Shown piece by piece: positions 57,362 to 64,000 of a stretch of 64,000 bases of DNA (position 1 is its first letter; every line of letters starts with the position of its first letter). The DNA lies in NCBI RefSeq assembly GCF_937936315.1, contig NZ_CALGWU010000041.1, forward strand, positions 70,938-134,937. The letters are read 5' to 3'. The position numbers and the translations under genes are program-made. This DNA is from an uncultured Capnocytophaga sp. (GTDB lineage Bacteria; Bacteroidota; Bacteroidia; Flavobacteriales; Flavobacteriaceae). Under the pieces are notes generated by a model. It saw only the letters and a program-made list of their open reading frames with translations, had not been told where the DNA came from and did no database searches.

Positions 57362-60300
57362 TTATAATTTTACTTTTACATTAAATCCAATACTTTGCAA
57401 GCTTGGTTGCATAAAGTAATCGTTACCTTGTCCATAAGTAGCAGTAGAGGGGGTTAGCTCGGGGTCAAAAGGAGCTTTGTTGTAGATCATCCAGAGGTTG
57501 TTACCTATGACAGAAAGGGTAAGTTCGTCGATTTTTTTCTTAAACCACTTAGCGGGGAAAGAGTAACTTACGGCTAATTCTTGCAATCGGACGTTGGTAG
57601 CGTCGTAAGTGTAATAACCAGCCATTTCGTTTTTACCTGTAGCTACTAATTCATAGTATTTTTTAGCGTCGTATTTACCTTGTCCTGGGAGGGTAACACC
57701 ACCATTGTCACGAGCTATAGCAGAAGCTTTGGAGACGCCAAATCGGTCTAGGATTGCTTGAGTTGAAGAAGTTACTATACCTCCGAATCGGCCACTGATG
57801 AGGAAGCTCAAGCCGAAACCTTTGTAAGCGAAAGAGTTATTCCATCCTAAGAGGAAGTCGGGGGTTGTTTTACCTAAGAACACAGGTTCTTGGTTTTCTA
57901 AGGTTAGGTCACCACTTTCAGGGATATTGATATAGCCTTGATTATCTTTTTTCAAGAATTTAGAAGCATAGACATCGCTAATACTACCTCCTACTTTTAG
58001 GATAGTTCTACCGTTATCTTTGCTTACTTCATCTATATTGAAAGGTTGTGCGATAAAAGGATGTTTGTAATCTTTAACCATTTTTTTAATGGTGTTTTTA
58101 TTACGTGTATAGGATAGAGAGCTAGCTACATCAACGCCTCTTATTTGGTTGCGATAGCCTAGGCTTAGTTCTATACCATTATTTTGCACATCTCCAGCTT
58201 GTAGGTATATGTATTTATATCCAGTAGATTCGGGCAGGTTAGCGATAAAAGTTTGGTTATAGGTATTAGAGCGGTACCAGGTAGATTCGATATTAAAGTG
58301 TTTGAAGATTCTCAAGCTAAGGCCTAATTCATAAGATTTGGTACGTTCGGCTTTGAAATCGGCATAAGGGTATATCTCTTCAGGTTTGATAACCCCACCT
58401 ACGATTCTTTGTGTAATAGTACCAGGGGTACGTCCAGACCAAGCGATAGGGGAAGCTACTTCAGTATAAGAGCTTCTGACTTTGAAATAATTCAAGAAAT
58501 CAGGCATTTCACCCATTTCGGAAATCACAGCAGAAAAACCGATAGAGGGGTAGAAATAAGATTCTTCGGCTGAATTTACCAAGCGGGAATCCCATTCGTT
58601 ACGTCCAGAAAGGGTGAGGTATGCACAGCGTTTGAAGCCAATTTCGGCATTTCCGAAGGCGGCCACATTTCTACGGCGGGCGTCGCCGTATTTTTCGGAT
58701 ATTTTACCTTCGGAAGGTGTGATATTTTGGATAGCGAATAGGTTAGGCACTAGTTGCAAGTTACCTCCGTAACCTCGTTCAATAGCGTCGAAATCGGAAT
58801 AGCTAGCACCTAAGTTGAACATCAAGCTCCAATCGTCAAACAATTGTTTGTTGATAGTAGCGATCACATCGGAATAGAATTGGTGATCTTTGTAGTTAGC
58901 ATATTCATAAGCTCCATTAGGTTTAGCAAAGATATCATTAGAAGAAGCGTAGATTTTTCGTTCGAAATTCACGAAAGATTTATCCATACGAGCACGAGCA
59001 GCAATATTAGCCCAAGAGGTAATTTTATAAGTAACACCTGTATTGAACATAAATCGGTCTTTGTTGTTAGCGGCTAAGTTGCGATAGGCAGTCCAATAAG
59101 GGTTTTGAGGGGCAAAAGTATTTTCGCTGATAGGCCAATATTGCACGGGGAAGTTTCGGGTAGTATCATAACGTTCAAAAGTTTTGATTTTTCCAAAATC
59201 CTCGCCACGTGGATACAAATAGGCTGCTACGATAGGGTTCCAATACTCACCTTGAGAGACCATATTCATATCTTTTTGTTTGATATAAGCAGCTCCAAAG
59301 TCTAATTGCAATTTATCTTCGAATAGAGAAGTAGTATTGCGTACATTGAAGTTGTAACGATGGTAACTATTGTTAGGCACCACTCCATTGTTGTTAGTAC
59401 TTGCAGCAGAGAAGAAAGTTTGATTAGTTTTGTTACCTGTTGTAAGGGTGAGTGAGTTGATAAAGTTAGTACCTGTTTCGAAGAAATCTTTTGCGGGGTC
59501 GTAGCTACTAGAGGAAACTAATTTACTACCCCAGCTACTGTATTGTCCATTTCGGTTTCCGTAAGTATTTTGGAATTCAGGTAAGATAAAAGGTTTACTA
59601 AACTCGGTAGTAGAAGATAGGGAAATTTGCATTTTTCCTTCTTTACCTTTTTTTGTATTGATAAGGATTACGCCATTAGCGGCATTACTACCATAGAGGG
59701 CTGCAGCGGAAGGGCCGCTAAGCACGGAGATGCTTTCAATATCTTCGGGGTTGAAGTCGGCGATACCTTCACTACCGACACGTCCTTCACCTTTGATACC
59801 ACTATTATCGCCACCAGCTTGGGTATTGAAGAGAGGAATTCCATCTATAACATATAGCACGTTGTTACTACCTTCTATAGATTTTTCGCCACGCATAATC
59901 ACACGGGTAGCGCCTCCTGGTCCAGAAGCGCTTTTATTGATGGTGATCCCTGCAACTTTACCATTGAGACTATTGACGAAGTTAGGGGCTTTCACCTTAG
60001 TAAGTTCTTCTGATTTCACTTGTTGTACGTTGTAACTCAACGCTTTTTCTTCGCGTTTGATACCCAAAGCTGTTACCACAACCTCTGAGAGTTGTTGAGT
60101 TTCCTCTTTGAGGACTACATTCATATTCAGTGTTTTGCCAGCTCCTATTACTTTTTTGTCTTGAGCGACATATCCCACTGAACTAAATTCGATGGTTTCA
60201 CCTTCTTTAGCGTGAAGGGTAAATTTTCCATCAAAATCGGTAGAAACGCCACGTGTAGTGCCTTTAACCACCACACTTACCCCAATAAGAGGGGTTTTGC

Positions 60301-60403
60301 TTTCATCGGTAACTACACCAGTTACCGTTTTATCTTGTGCATAAAGTCCTCCCAAAAGTAAAAAAAAGACAATAAACACAAGACGTAAGTTAGGGTAATT
60401 CAT
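57362..60403 (-). CDS. SusC/RagA-type TonB-dependent transporter with N-terminal carboxypeptidase-like domain
   Basis: The 1013-residue protein has a signal peptide (to about residue 22), a CarboxypepD_reg-like domain (VTGVVTDESKTPLIGVSVVVKGTTRGVSTDFDGKF), a TonB box (LSEVVVTALGI), a plug with LYGSNAANGVILINTKKG and a large barrel ending SIGFNVKVKL. It imports glycan fragments captured by SusD with TonB energy. It is the first gene of the four-gene locus and has its own promoter, TTG-N20-TACTTTTG. Compared with the other SusC in the window, this one has the usual N-terminal domain. Confidence 0.96.
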   Translation of the reverse strand: MNYPNLRLVFIVFFLLLGGLYAQDKTVTGVVTDESKTPLIGVSVVVKGTTRGVSTDFDGKFTLHAKEGETIEFSSVGYVAQDKKVIGAGKTLNMNVVLKEETQQLSEVVVTALGIKREEKALSYNVQQVKSEELTKVKAPNFVNSLNGKVAGITINKSASGPGGATRVIMRGEKSIEGSNNVLYVIDGIPLFNTQAGGDNSGIKGEGRVGSEGIADFNPEDIESISVLSGPSAAALYGSNAANGVILINTKKGKEGKMQISLSSTTEFSKPFILPEFQNTYGNRNGQYSSWGSKLVSSSSYDPAKDFFETGTNFINSLTLTTGNKTNQTFFSAASTNNNGVVPNNSYHRYNFNVRNTTSLFEDKLQLDFGAAYIKQKDMNMVSQGEYWNPIVAAYLYPRGEDFGKIKTFERYDTTRNFPVQYWPISENTFAPQNPYWTAYRNLAANNKDRFMFNTGVTYKITSWANIAARARMDKSFVNFERKIYASSNDIFAKPNGAYEYANYKDHQFYSDVIATINKQLFDDWSLMFNLGASYSDFDAIERGYGGNLQLVPNLFAIQNITPSEGKISEKYGDARRRNVAAFGNAEIGFKRCAYLTLSGRNEWDSRLVNSAEESYFYPSIGFSAVISEMGEMPDFLNYFKVRSSYTEVASPIAWSGRTPGTITQRIVGGVIKPEEIYPYADFKAERTKSYELGLSLRIFKHFNIESTWYRSNTYNQTFIANLPESTGYKYIYLQAGDVQNNGIELSLGYRNQIRGVDVASSLSYTRNKNTIKKMVKDYKHPFIAQPFNIDEVSKDNGRTILKVGGSISDVYASKFLKKDNQGYINIPESGDLTLENQEPVFLGKTTPDFLLGWNNSFAYKGFGLSFLISGRFGGIVTSSTQAILDRFGVSKASAIARDNGGVTLPGQGKYDAKKYYELVATGKNEMAGYYTYDATNVRLQELAVSYSFPAKWFKKKIDELTLSVIGNNLWMIYNKAPFDPELTPSTATYGQGNDYFMQPSLQSIGFNVKVKL

Positions 60404-60429
60404 AAAATAAATGTTAAAAATTGACAGTG

Positions 60430-60460
60430 CAAAAGTATAATTTTATCTTAAACGAAACAA
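60430..60460 (-). promoter_or_regulatory. Promoter of the GH18 polysaccharide-utilization locus
   Basis: Minus-strand TTG (60458-60460), 20-nt spacer, TACTTTTG (60430-60437). Confidence 0.65.
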
Positions 60461-60881
60461 GAAAAAAGTATATATTTTCCATAAATGATAGAAAAAAACT
60501 ACATTTATTAGCTATAGTAGAAAAAAGAATTATAATAATTACTATTACATAACACAAAAACCTTTAAATAAAAAATAAATTAGAACTCTTTTCTTTTTAA
60601 CACAGAAAATACATCAAAAATATACGTTTTAACATGTTATCACATAAAAATCGGATATTTTTATATGATTATTATATTTTTTTCATTAAAAAAAAACAAG
60701 GTTAAAGATTTTTTTCCAGAAAAGAGTATTTTTTAAGAAGAAAATTGGAGAGTTTTTTAGCCAAGTAACAAGTTTTCTAGGTTTCTTAGGAATTGAACAC
60801 AAGCCACAATGGTTACCCTAAAGACGACAGTCATATTGGTTAAATTAATTCAGTTATTTTGATCTAATTTTTTTTTACTAT

Positions 60882-60911
60882 TTGTCTATTTGCTAAATAT
60901 TATTACCTTTG
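60882..60911 (+). promoter_or_regulatory. Promoter of the 60.9-kb lipoprotein gene
   Basis: TTG (60882-60884), 19-nt spacer, TACCTTTG (60904-60911); leader about 37 nt. Confidence 0.7.
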
Positions 60912-60954
60912 CTCCTAAATTCTACAAGCTAACTACTAAAAAATCATCTAATTT

Positions 60955-61683
60955 ATGAAAAGAACATTCAACTTCAAAAAAGGAATTTTCATTCTCCTTG
61001 TAGTGGCTGCCACAATGGCAAGTTGCTCTAAAGATAACGACAACCCCTCCACCAAAGTACCTCAAGGCGCTTACGGTGTATTCATAGGGTTCGCAGAAAT
61101 CACTTCCGATAATTATCAAAACATCACCTCGGCTAATTTTCCTGACCTGAAAAGTGGCAAAGTGAGTTATGATCCTATCCATAGGATTCTCACCCTCGAT
61201 GGAGCAACCATTGAAGCCACAGAAAACGAATTATGCGCTATTGCTCAGCCAAGAGGCACTACTGCCACTCTTACTATTGTATTGCGCAACAACAATATAG
61301 TAAGAGCTAAAGAAGAAGCTACGATTGCTACCGATGGAGCTAGTTTACGTATCACTGGAGATGGATCTATAAAAATTGAAAATGATAATTATCTGCACGC
61401 TAGTATTTTCTCAAGAAAACAGATAACTATAGACGGAGGTTGTTCTATTATAGCGAACACTCATATAAGAGCTGTAAACACCCTTAACATCAACAAATCT
61501 AATATACAGATAATACAAAATCAGGGAGATTATGCCTTGTTGGGAGGTGAAGGGGTTATCCTTTCCAATTGCGAAATAGTCTCTCCCATAGGGGCTATTA
61601 CACAAAAATATAATGGATATTACAGCGTTGTAAAAGATAGCAGAAGATGTGCAGAAGTAAAGATAGTAAAAAATAGCTTTTAA
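60955..61683 (+). CDS. Lipoprotein of unknown function, beta-rich (possible beta-helix)
   Basis: The 242-residue protein has a lipobox MASC (Cys23) followed by SKDNDN, then a region (about residues 60-225) of short repeating strands: LTLDGATIEATENE, LRITGDGSIKIENDN, ITIDGGCSIIANTHIRAVNTLNINKSNIQII, GEGVILSNCEIVSPIGAI. This ladder pattern suggests a right-handed beta-helix or carbohydrate-binding surface protein. It is next to, and divergent from, the glycan locus, so a surface role in glycan binding is possible. It lies 25 bp ahead of the methyltransferase gene. Confidence 0.72.
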   Translation: MKRTFNFKKGIFILLVVAATMASCSKDNDNPSTKVPQGAYGVFIGFAEITSDNYQNITSANFPDLKSGKVSYDPIHRILTLDGATIEATENELCAIAQPRGTTATLTIVLRNNNIVRAKEEATIATDGASLRITGDGSIKIENDNYLHASIFSRKQITIDGGCSIIANTHIRAVNTLNINKSNIQIIQNQGDYALLGGEGVILSNCEIVSPIGAITQKYNGYYSVVKDSRRCAEVKIVKNSF

Positions 61684-61708
61684 GGCTTAGCAAAACCCTA
61701 TATACTTT

Positions 61709-62410
61709 ATGTTTAAATTTAAACAATTTAGTGTAAAACAGGCGCAAAGTGCAATGAAAATAGGCACTGATAGCGTACTTCTCGGCGCGTGGACTCCTCT
61801 TGAGCAACCTCAAAGTATTTTGGATATTGGGGCTGGTACGGGTTTACTCGCCCTAATGCTCGCCCAACGCTCTGATGCAATGACTATTGATGCTATGGAA
61901 ATTGATGAAAGTGCTTATATAGAATGCACTGAAAATTTTGAAGCAAGTCCGTGGGGCGACCGACTTTTTTGTTACCATGCCTCATTTGAAGAGTTTTTTA
62001 CTGAAATGGACGAAAGCTACGACTTGATCATCTCTAATCCTCCCTTTTATTCCACCGACTACAAAACCCCAGAAAAAGCGCGTAATACCGCCCGTTTTAG
62101 CGACGCTCTTCCTTCTAAACAACTCTTAGAAGGAGTAAGCCGCTTATTAGCCGTTGAGGGGTATTTTAGCGTAATTCTTCCATATAGTGAAAGTGAAACG
62201 TTTATCACTTTGGCAGCTACATTTGGACTCTTTCCTCAAAAAATCACTCACACACGAGGCAATGAAAAGAGCGAACTCAAACGCAGCATGATGCTCTTCG
62301 CCCGCAAGCCTCTACCCTCCTACCCTATTCACATCTTTACCATTGAAAAAGAACGAGGAGTATATACTGATGAATACAAAGAACTTACAAAAGAGTTCTA
62401 TTTGAAGTAA
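61709..62410 (+). CDS. TrmN6-like tRNA1(Val) adenine-37 N6-methyltransferase
   Basis: The 233-residue protein matches the YfiC/TrmN6 group: FKFKQFSVKQAQSAMKIGTDSVLLGAW at the N-terminus, SAM motif I ILDIGAGTGLLALMLAQR (about residues 37-54) and catalytic ISNPPFYSTD (NPPF motif, about 110). It would methylate A37 of tRNA-Val in the anticodon loop. The E. coli target is known; the target here is inferred. A strong bidirectional terminator follows. Confidence 0.9.
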   Translation: MFKFKQFSVKQAQSAMKIGTDSVLLGAWTPLEQPQSILDIGAGTGLLALMLAQRSDAMTIDAMEIDESAYIECTENFEASPWGDRLFCYHASFEEFFTEMDESYDLIISNPPFYSTDYKTPEKARNTARFSDALPSKQLLEGVSRLLAVEGYFSVILPYSESETFITLAATFGLFPQKITHTRGNEKSELKRSMMLFARKPLPSYPIHIFTIEKERGVYTDEYKELTKEFYLK

Positions 62411-62430
62411 AAAGTGAAGAATGAAAAGTG

Positions 62431-62469
62431 AAAAAGGCTATTCAGCATCCTGCTGAATAGCCTTTTTTG
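62431..62469. terminator. Bidirectional terminator
   Basis: AGGCTATTCAGCA-TCC-TGCTGAATAGCCT hairpin with flanking A5 and T6, between the converging trmN6-like and type IX cargo genes. Confidence 0.92.
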
Positions 62470-62485
62470 TGTTTTATCCTTAGGG

Positions 62486-64000
62486 TTATTTCTTGAGATA
62501 TAACCAACCTACTAAAGATTCTTTGTTGTTATTACTATCGTAATATTCAATTACATAATAATACGTACCTTGAGCGAGTTTTTCGGCTTGTTCGATAGTT
62601 ACACGTCCGTTAGAGATACCTCTAAACACGCGGGTAACGTTGTCATAACCTTCTGTCTCAAAGACTTTCACGCCCCAACGGTTGTAGATACGTACCACAT
62701 TGTTAGGATAACGCTCGATTCCTCCGATATGGAAATGATCGTTTTTGCCATCACCATCTACCGACATACCATTGTAAGGCACTATTTTGTTCACTACGTT
62801 GATAGTAACAGTAGCTGATGCACAACCATCGGTGTTGCAAATTTCATATACAAAGGTATCTATGCCTTCAAATCCTGTGTTAGGACGATATTCGATAGAT
62901 CCGTCGAGGTTTACAACTACTGTACCATTGGCAGGATTTGTTACCACATTAGGAGTAGTTGCTCCGTTAGGGGTATCGTTACCCAATACATTCACCACTA
63001 CTGGGGTGTTGATAGCGGTTGTAGAACGATCGTCTACTGCTATTGGCAATACTGGGGTAGTGCTTGTAGTCGTACCACTTATCGTTACTACGATGCTTGC
63101 TGTGCTGCATACCGTAGGACTTGCTACTGCGCATATCGTGTAGCTTATCGTATGGATGCCTGCAGGGGTATTTGGAGCTACTGCAATAGTTCCGTTAGGA
63201 TTCAAAGTGAAGCCCGTAGGGGTTGCTGTATTCCAAGTAAGGGTTACAGAACTGATACTTGGGTTTGGCACACCATTCAACTTATCATTAGTCAATACGC
63301 TTGGCGTGGTTCCACCTGCTGTGCTAGTGATAGTGGTCACTCCATCGTTCACTGCTTCAATAGTGGTTGGTGTTGCAATAGTTGTTGTTCCACTTATTGT
63401 TACTACGATGCTCGCTGTGCTGCATACCGTAGGACTTGCTACTGCACAAATCGTGTAGCTTATCGTATGGATGCCTGCAGGGGTATTTGGAGCTACTGCA
63501 ATAGTTCCGTTAGGATTCAAAGTGAAGCCCGTAGGGGTTGCTGTATTCCAAGTAAGGGTTACAGAACTGATACTTGGGTTTGGCACACCATTCAACTTAT
63601 CATTAGTCAATACGCTTGGCGTGGTTCCACCTGCTGTGCTAGTGATAGTGGTCACTCCATCGTTCACTGCTTCAATAGTGGTTGGTGTTGCAATAGTTGT
63701 TGTTCCACTTATTGTTACTACGATGCTCGCTGTGCTGCATACCGTAGGACTTGCTACTGCACAAATCGTGTAGCTTATCGTATGGATGCCTGCAGGGGTA
63801 TTTGGAGCTACTGCAATAGTTCCGTTAGGATTCAAAGTGAAGCCCGTAGGGGTTGCTGTATTCCAAGTAAGGGTTACAGAACTGATACTTGGGTTTGGCA
63901 CACCATTCAACTTATCATTAGTCAATACGCTTGGCGTGGTTCCACCTGCTGTGCTAGTGATAGTGGTCACTCCATCGTTCACTGCTTCAATAGTGGTTGG
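62486..64000 (-). CDS. Type IX-secreted repeat protein with gliding-motility-type C-terminal (type B) sorting domain; N-terminus outside window
   Basis: The frame is open through the right edge, giving 505 residues of the C-terminal part. From the edge there are at least three tandem Ig-like domains of 105 residues, almost identical (IEAVNDGVTTITSTAGG... to ...STASIVVTISGTTT), then a different cadherin-like/VCBS-like domain (VVVNVLGNDTPNGATTPNVVTNPANGTVVV), and a C-terminal sorting domain: YNGMSVDGDGKNDHFHIGGIERYPNNVVRIYNRWGVKVFETEGYDN...GTYYYVIEYYD, of the CHU_C/gliding motility-associated type. Such proteins are moved to the surface by the type IX system and act as adhesins or motility factors. 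The apparent start GTG at 63982 is only an internal codon. Confidence 0.92.
   Translation of the reverse strand, partial: PTTIEAVNDGVTTITSTAGGTTPSVLTNDKLNGVPNPSISSVTLTWNTATPTGFTLNPNGTIAVAPNTPAGIHTISYTICAVASPTVCSTASIVVTISGTTTIATPTTIEAVNDGVTTITSTAGGTTPSVLTNDKLNGVPNPSISSVTLTWNTATPTGFTLNPNGTIAVAPNTPAGIHTISYTICAVASPTVCSTASIVVTISGTTTIATPTTIEAVNDGVTTITSTAGGTTPSVLTNDKLNGVPNPSISSVTLTWNTATPTGFTLNPNGTIAVAPNTPAGIHTISYTICAVASPTVCSTASIVVTISGTTTSTTPVLPIAVDDRSTTAINTPVVVNVLGNDTPNGATTPNVVTNPANGTVVVNLDGSIEYRPNTGFEGIDTFVYEICNTDGCASATVTINVVNKIVPYNGMSVDGDGKNDHFHIGGIERYPNNVVRIYNRWGVKVFETEGYDNVTRVFRGISNGRVTIEQAEKLAQGTYYYVIEYYDSNNNKESLVGWLYLKK
63076..64000 (-). repeat. Near-identical 315-bp tandem repeats in the type IX cargo gene
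   Basis: The period is 315 bp (105 codons): units at 63076-63390, 63391-63705 and 63706 to the edge. The last two look identical and the first differs at only a few positions (for example GCGCATATCG versus GCACAAATCG). Confidence 0.88.

Larger units (their letters stand above)
60404..60954. other. 551-bp AT-rich divergent intergenic region
   Basis: No ORF or RNA gene is evident. It holds the leftward promoter of the SusC locus (60430-60460) and the rightward promoter of the lipoprotein gene (60882-60911). Between them is very AT-rich sequence with long A- and T-runs (about 60470-60780), which may bend DNA, and a less AT-rich stretch near 60790-60830. It is the largest gap in the window and may hold regulator sites for the glycan locus. 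Confidence 0.5.

Noticed and set aside
62787..63773. Repeated rightward ORFs of 100-118 residues
   Set aside because: They are antisense shadows of the 315-bp coding repeats of the type IX cargo gene; the leftward frame has clear domains.

Overview
The window looks like chromosomal DNA of a flavobacterium, probably a Capnocytophaga-type member of the Flavobacteriaceae; the genus is inferred, the family is well supported. Evidence for the family is two SusC/SusD pairs, a protein with a type IX secretion type B (CHU_C-like) sorting domain, a mevalonate-pathway kinase, a fused HPRT-adenylate kinase, Bacteroidota promoters of the form TTG-N19/20-TAnnTTTG before many genes, and no obvious Shine-Dalgarno sequences. 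No rRNA, tRNA, CRISPR array, transposase or prophage was seen. Both edges cut genes: nrfA on the left, a repeat-rich type IX cargo protein on the right.

Layout. 1-2.7 kb: ammonifying nitrite reductase genes nrfH-nrfA, then a proline-rich outer-membrane porin. 2.8-6 kb: leftward run PASTA protein, rluD, sugE/gdx, alpha/beta hydrolase, holin-like membrane protein. 6.1-10.3 kb: uvrB, a leucine-rich-repeat lipoprotein and recF. 10.3-15.7 kb: O-antigen-ligase-like TPR protein, pyrR, SPOR protein, orphan histidine kinase, NlpE-like lipoprotein. 15.8-20 kb: bifunctional nuclease, nucleoside transporter, GH65 phosphorylase. 20.1-22.7 kb: an S24-type repressor divergent from a DUF6934-like gene and an overlapping 64-residue ORF, then a mevalonate-type kinase and purF. 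24.6-27.3 kb: obgE, HPRT-Adk fusion, SemiSWEET. 27.3-32.8 kb: first SusC/SusD pair and a lipoprotein with three copies of a PPHGQPGHRCD motif. 33-38.3 kb: dipeptidyl peptidase IV, POT peptide transporter and aspartate ammonia-lyase, a plausible peptide and amino-acid use segment. 38.5-42.7 kb: helix-hairpin-helix protein, rlmB, GH16, a small unknown, a serine hydrolase. 42.8-46.3 kb: a KS-like/ACP/KS mini-cluster, a membrane protein, rnhB. 46.3-49.5 kb: a BcgI-like (type IIB) restriction-modification system. 49.7-53 kb: serS, a small unknown, an Rrf2 regulator, acyl-CoA dehydrogenase. 53.4-60.4 kb: a four-gene polysaccharide-utilization locus SusC-SusD-GH18-LamG, probably for N-glycans. 60.9-64 kb: a lipoprotein, trmN6-like methyltransferase and the type IX cargo protein.

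The most striking signal is in the restriction system. The nuclease-methyltransferase gene ends with GGGAAAA followed at once by its TAG stop, then after 5 nt a perfect 11-bp stem-loop. The specificity subunit lies in the -1 frame, has no ATG/GTG/TTG start upstream of its first conserved block, and is open straight through the signal. This is the layout of programmed -1 ribosomal frameshifting, which would give both a free nuclease-methyltransferase and a 1064-residue fusion.

Three dispersed non-coding repeat families also run through the window: a heptanucleotide repeat (CCTGAAA/CCTAACA-like) placed against start codons and once forming the coding sequence of a signal peptide; a palindrome GGGCGTTTTGCAAACGCCC; and an inverted repeat built on ACTTTGCCAAAGGT. 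AT-rich TTAGCAAATTAGC-type repeats often carry the promoters.
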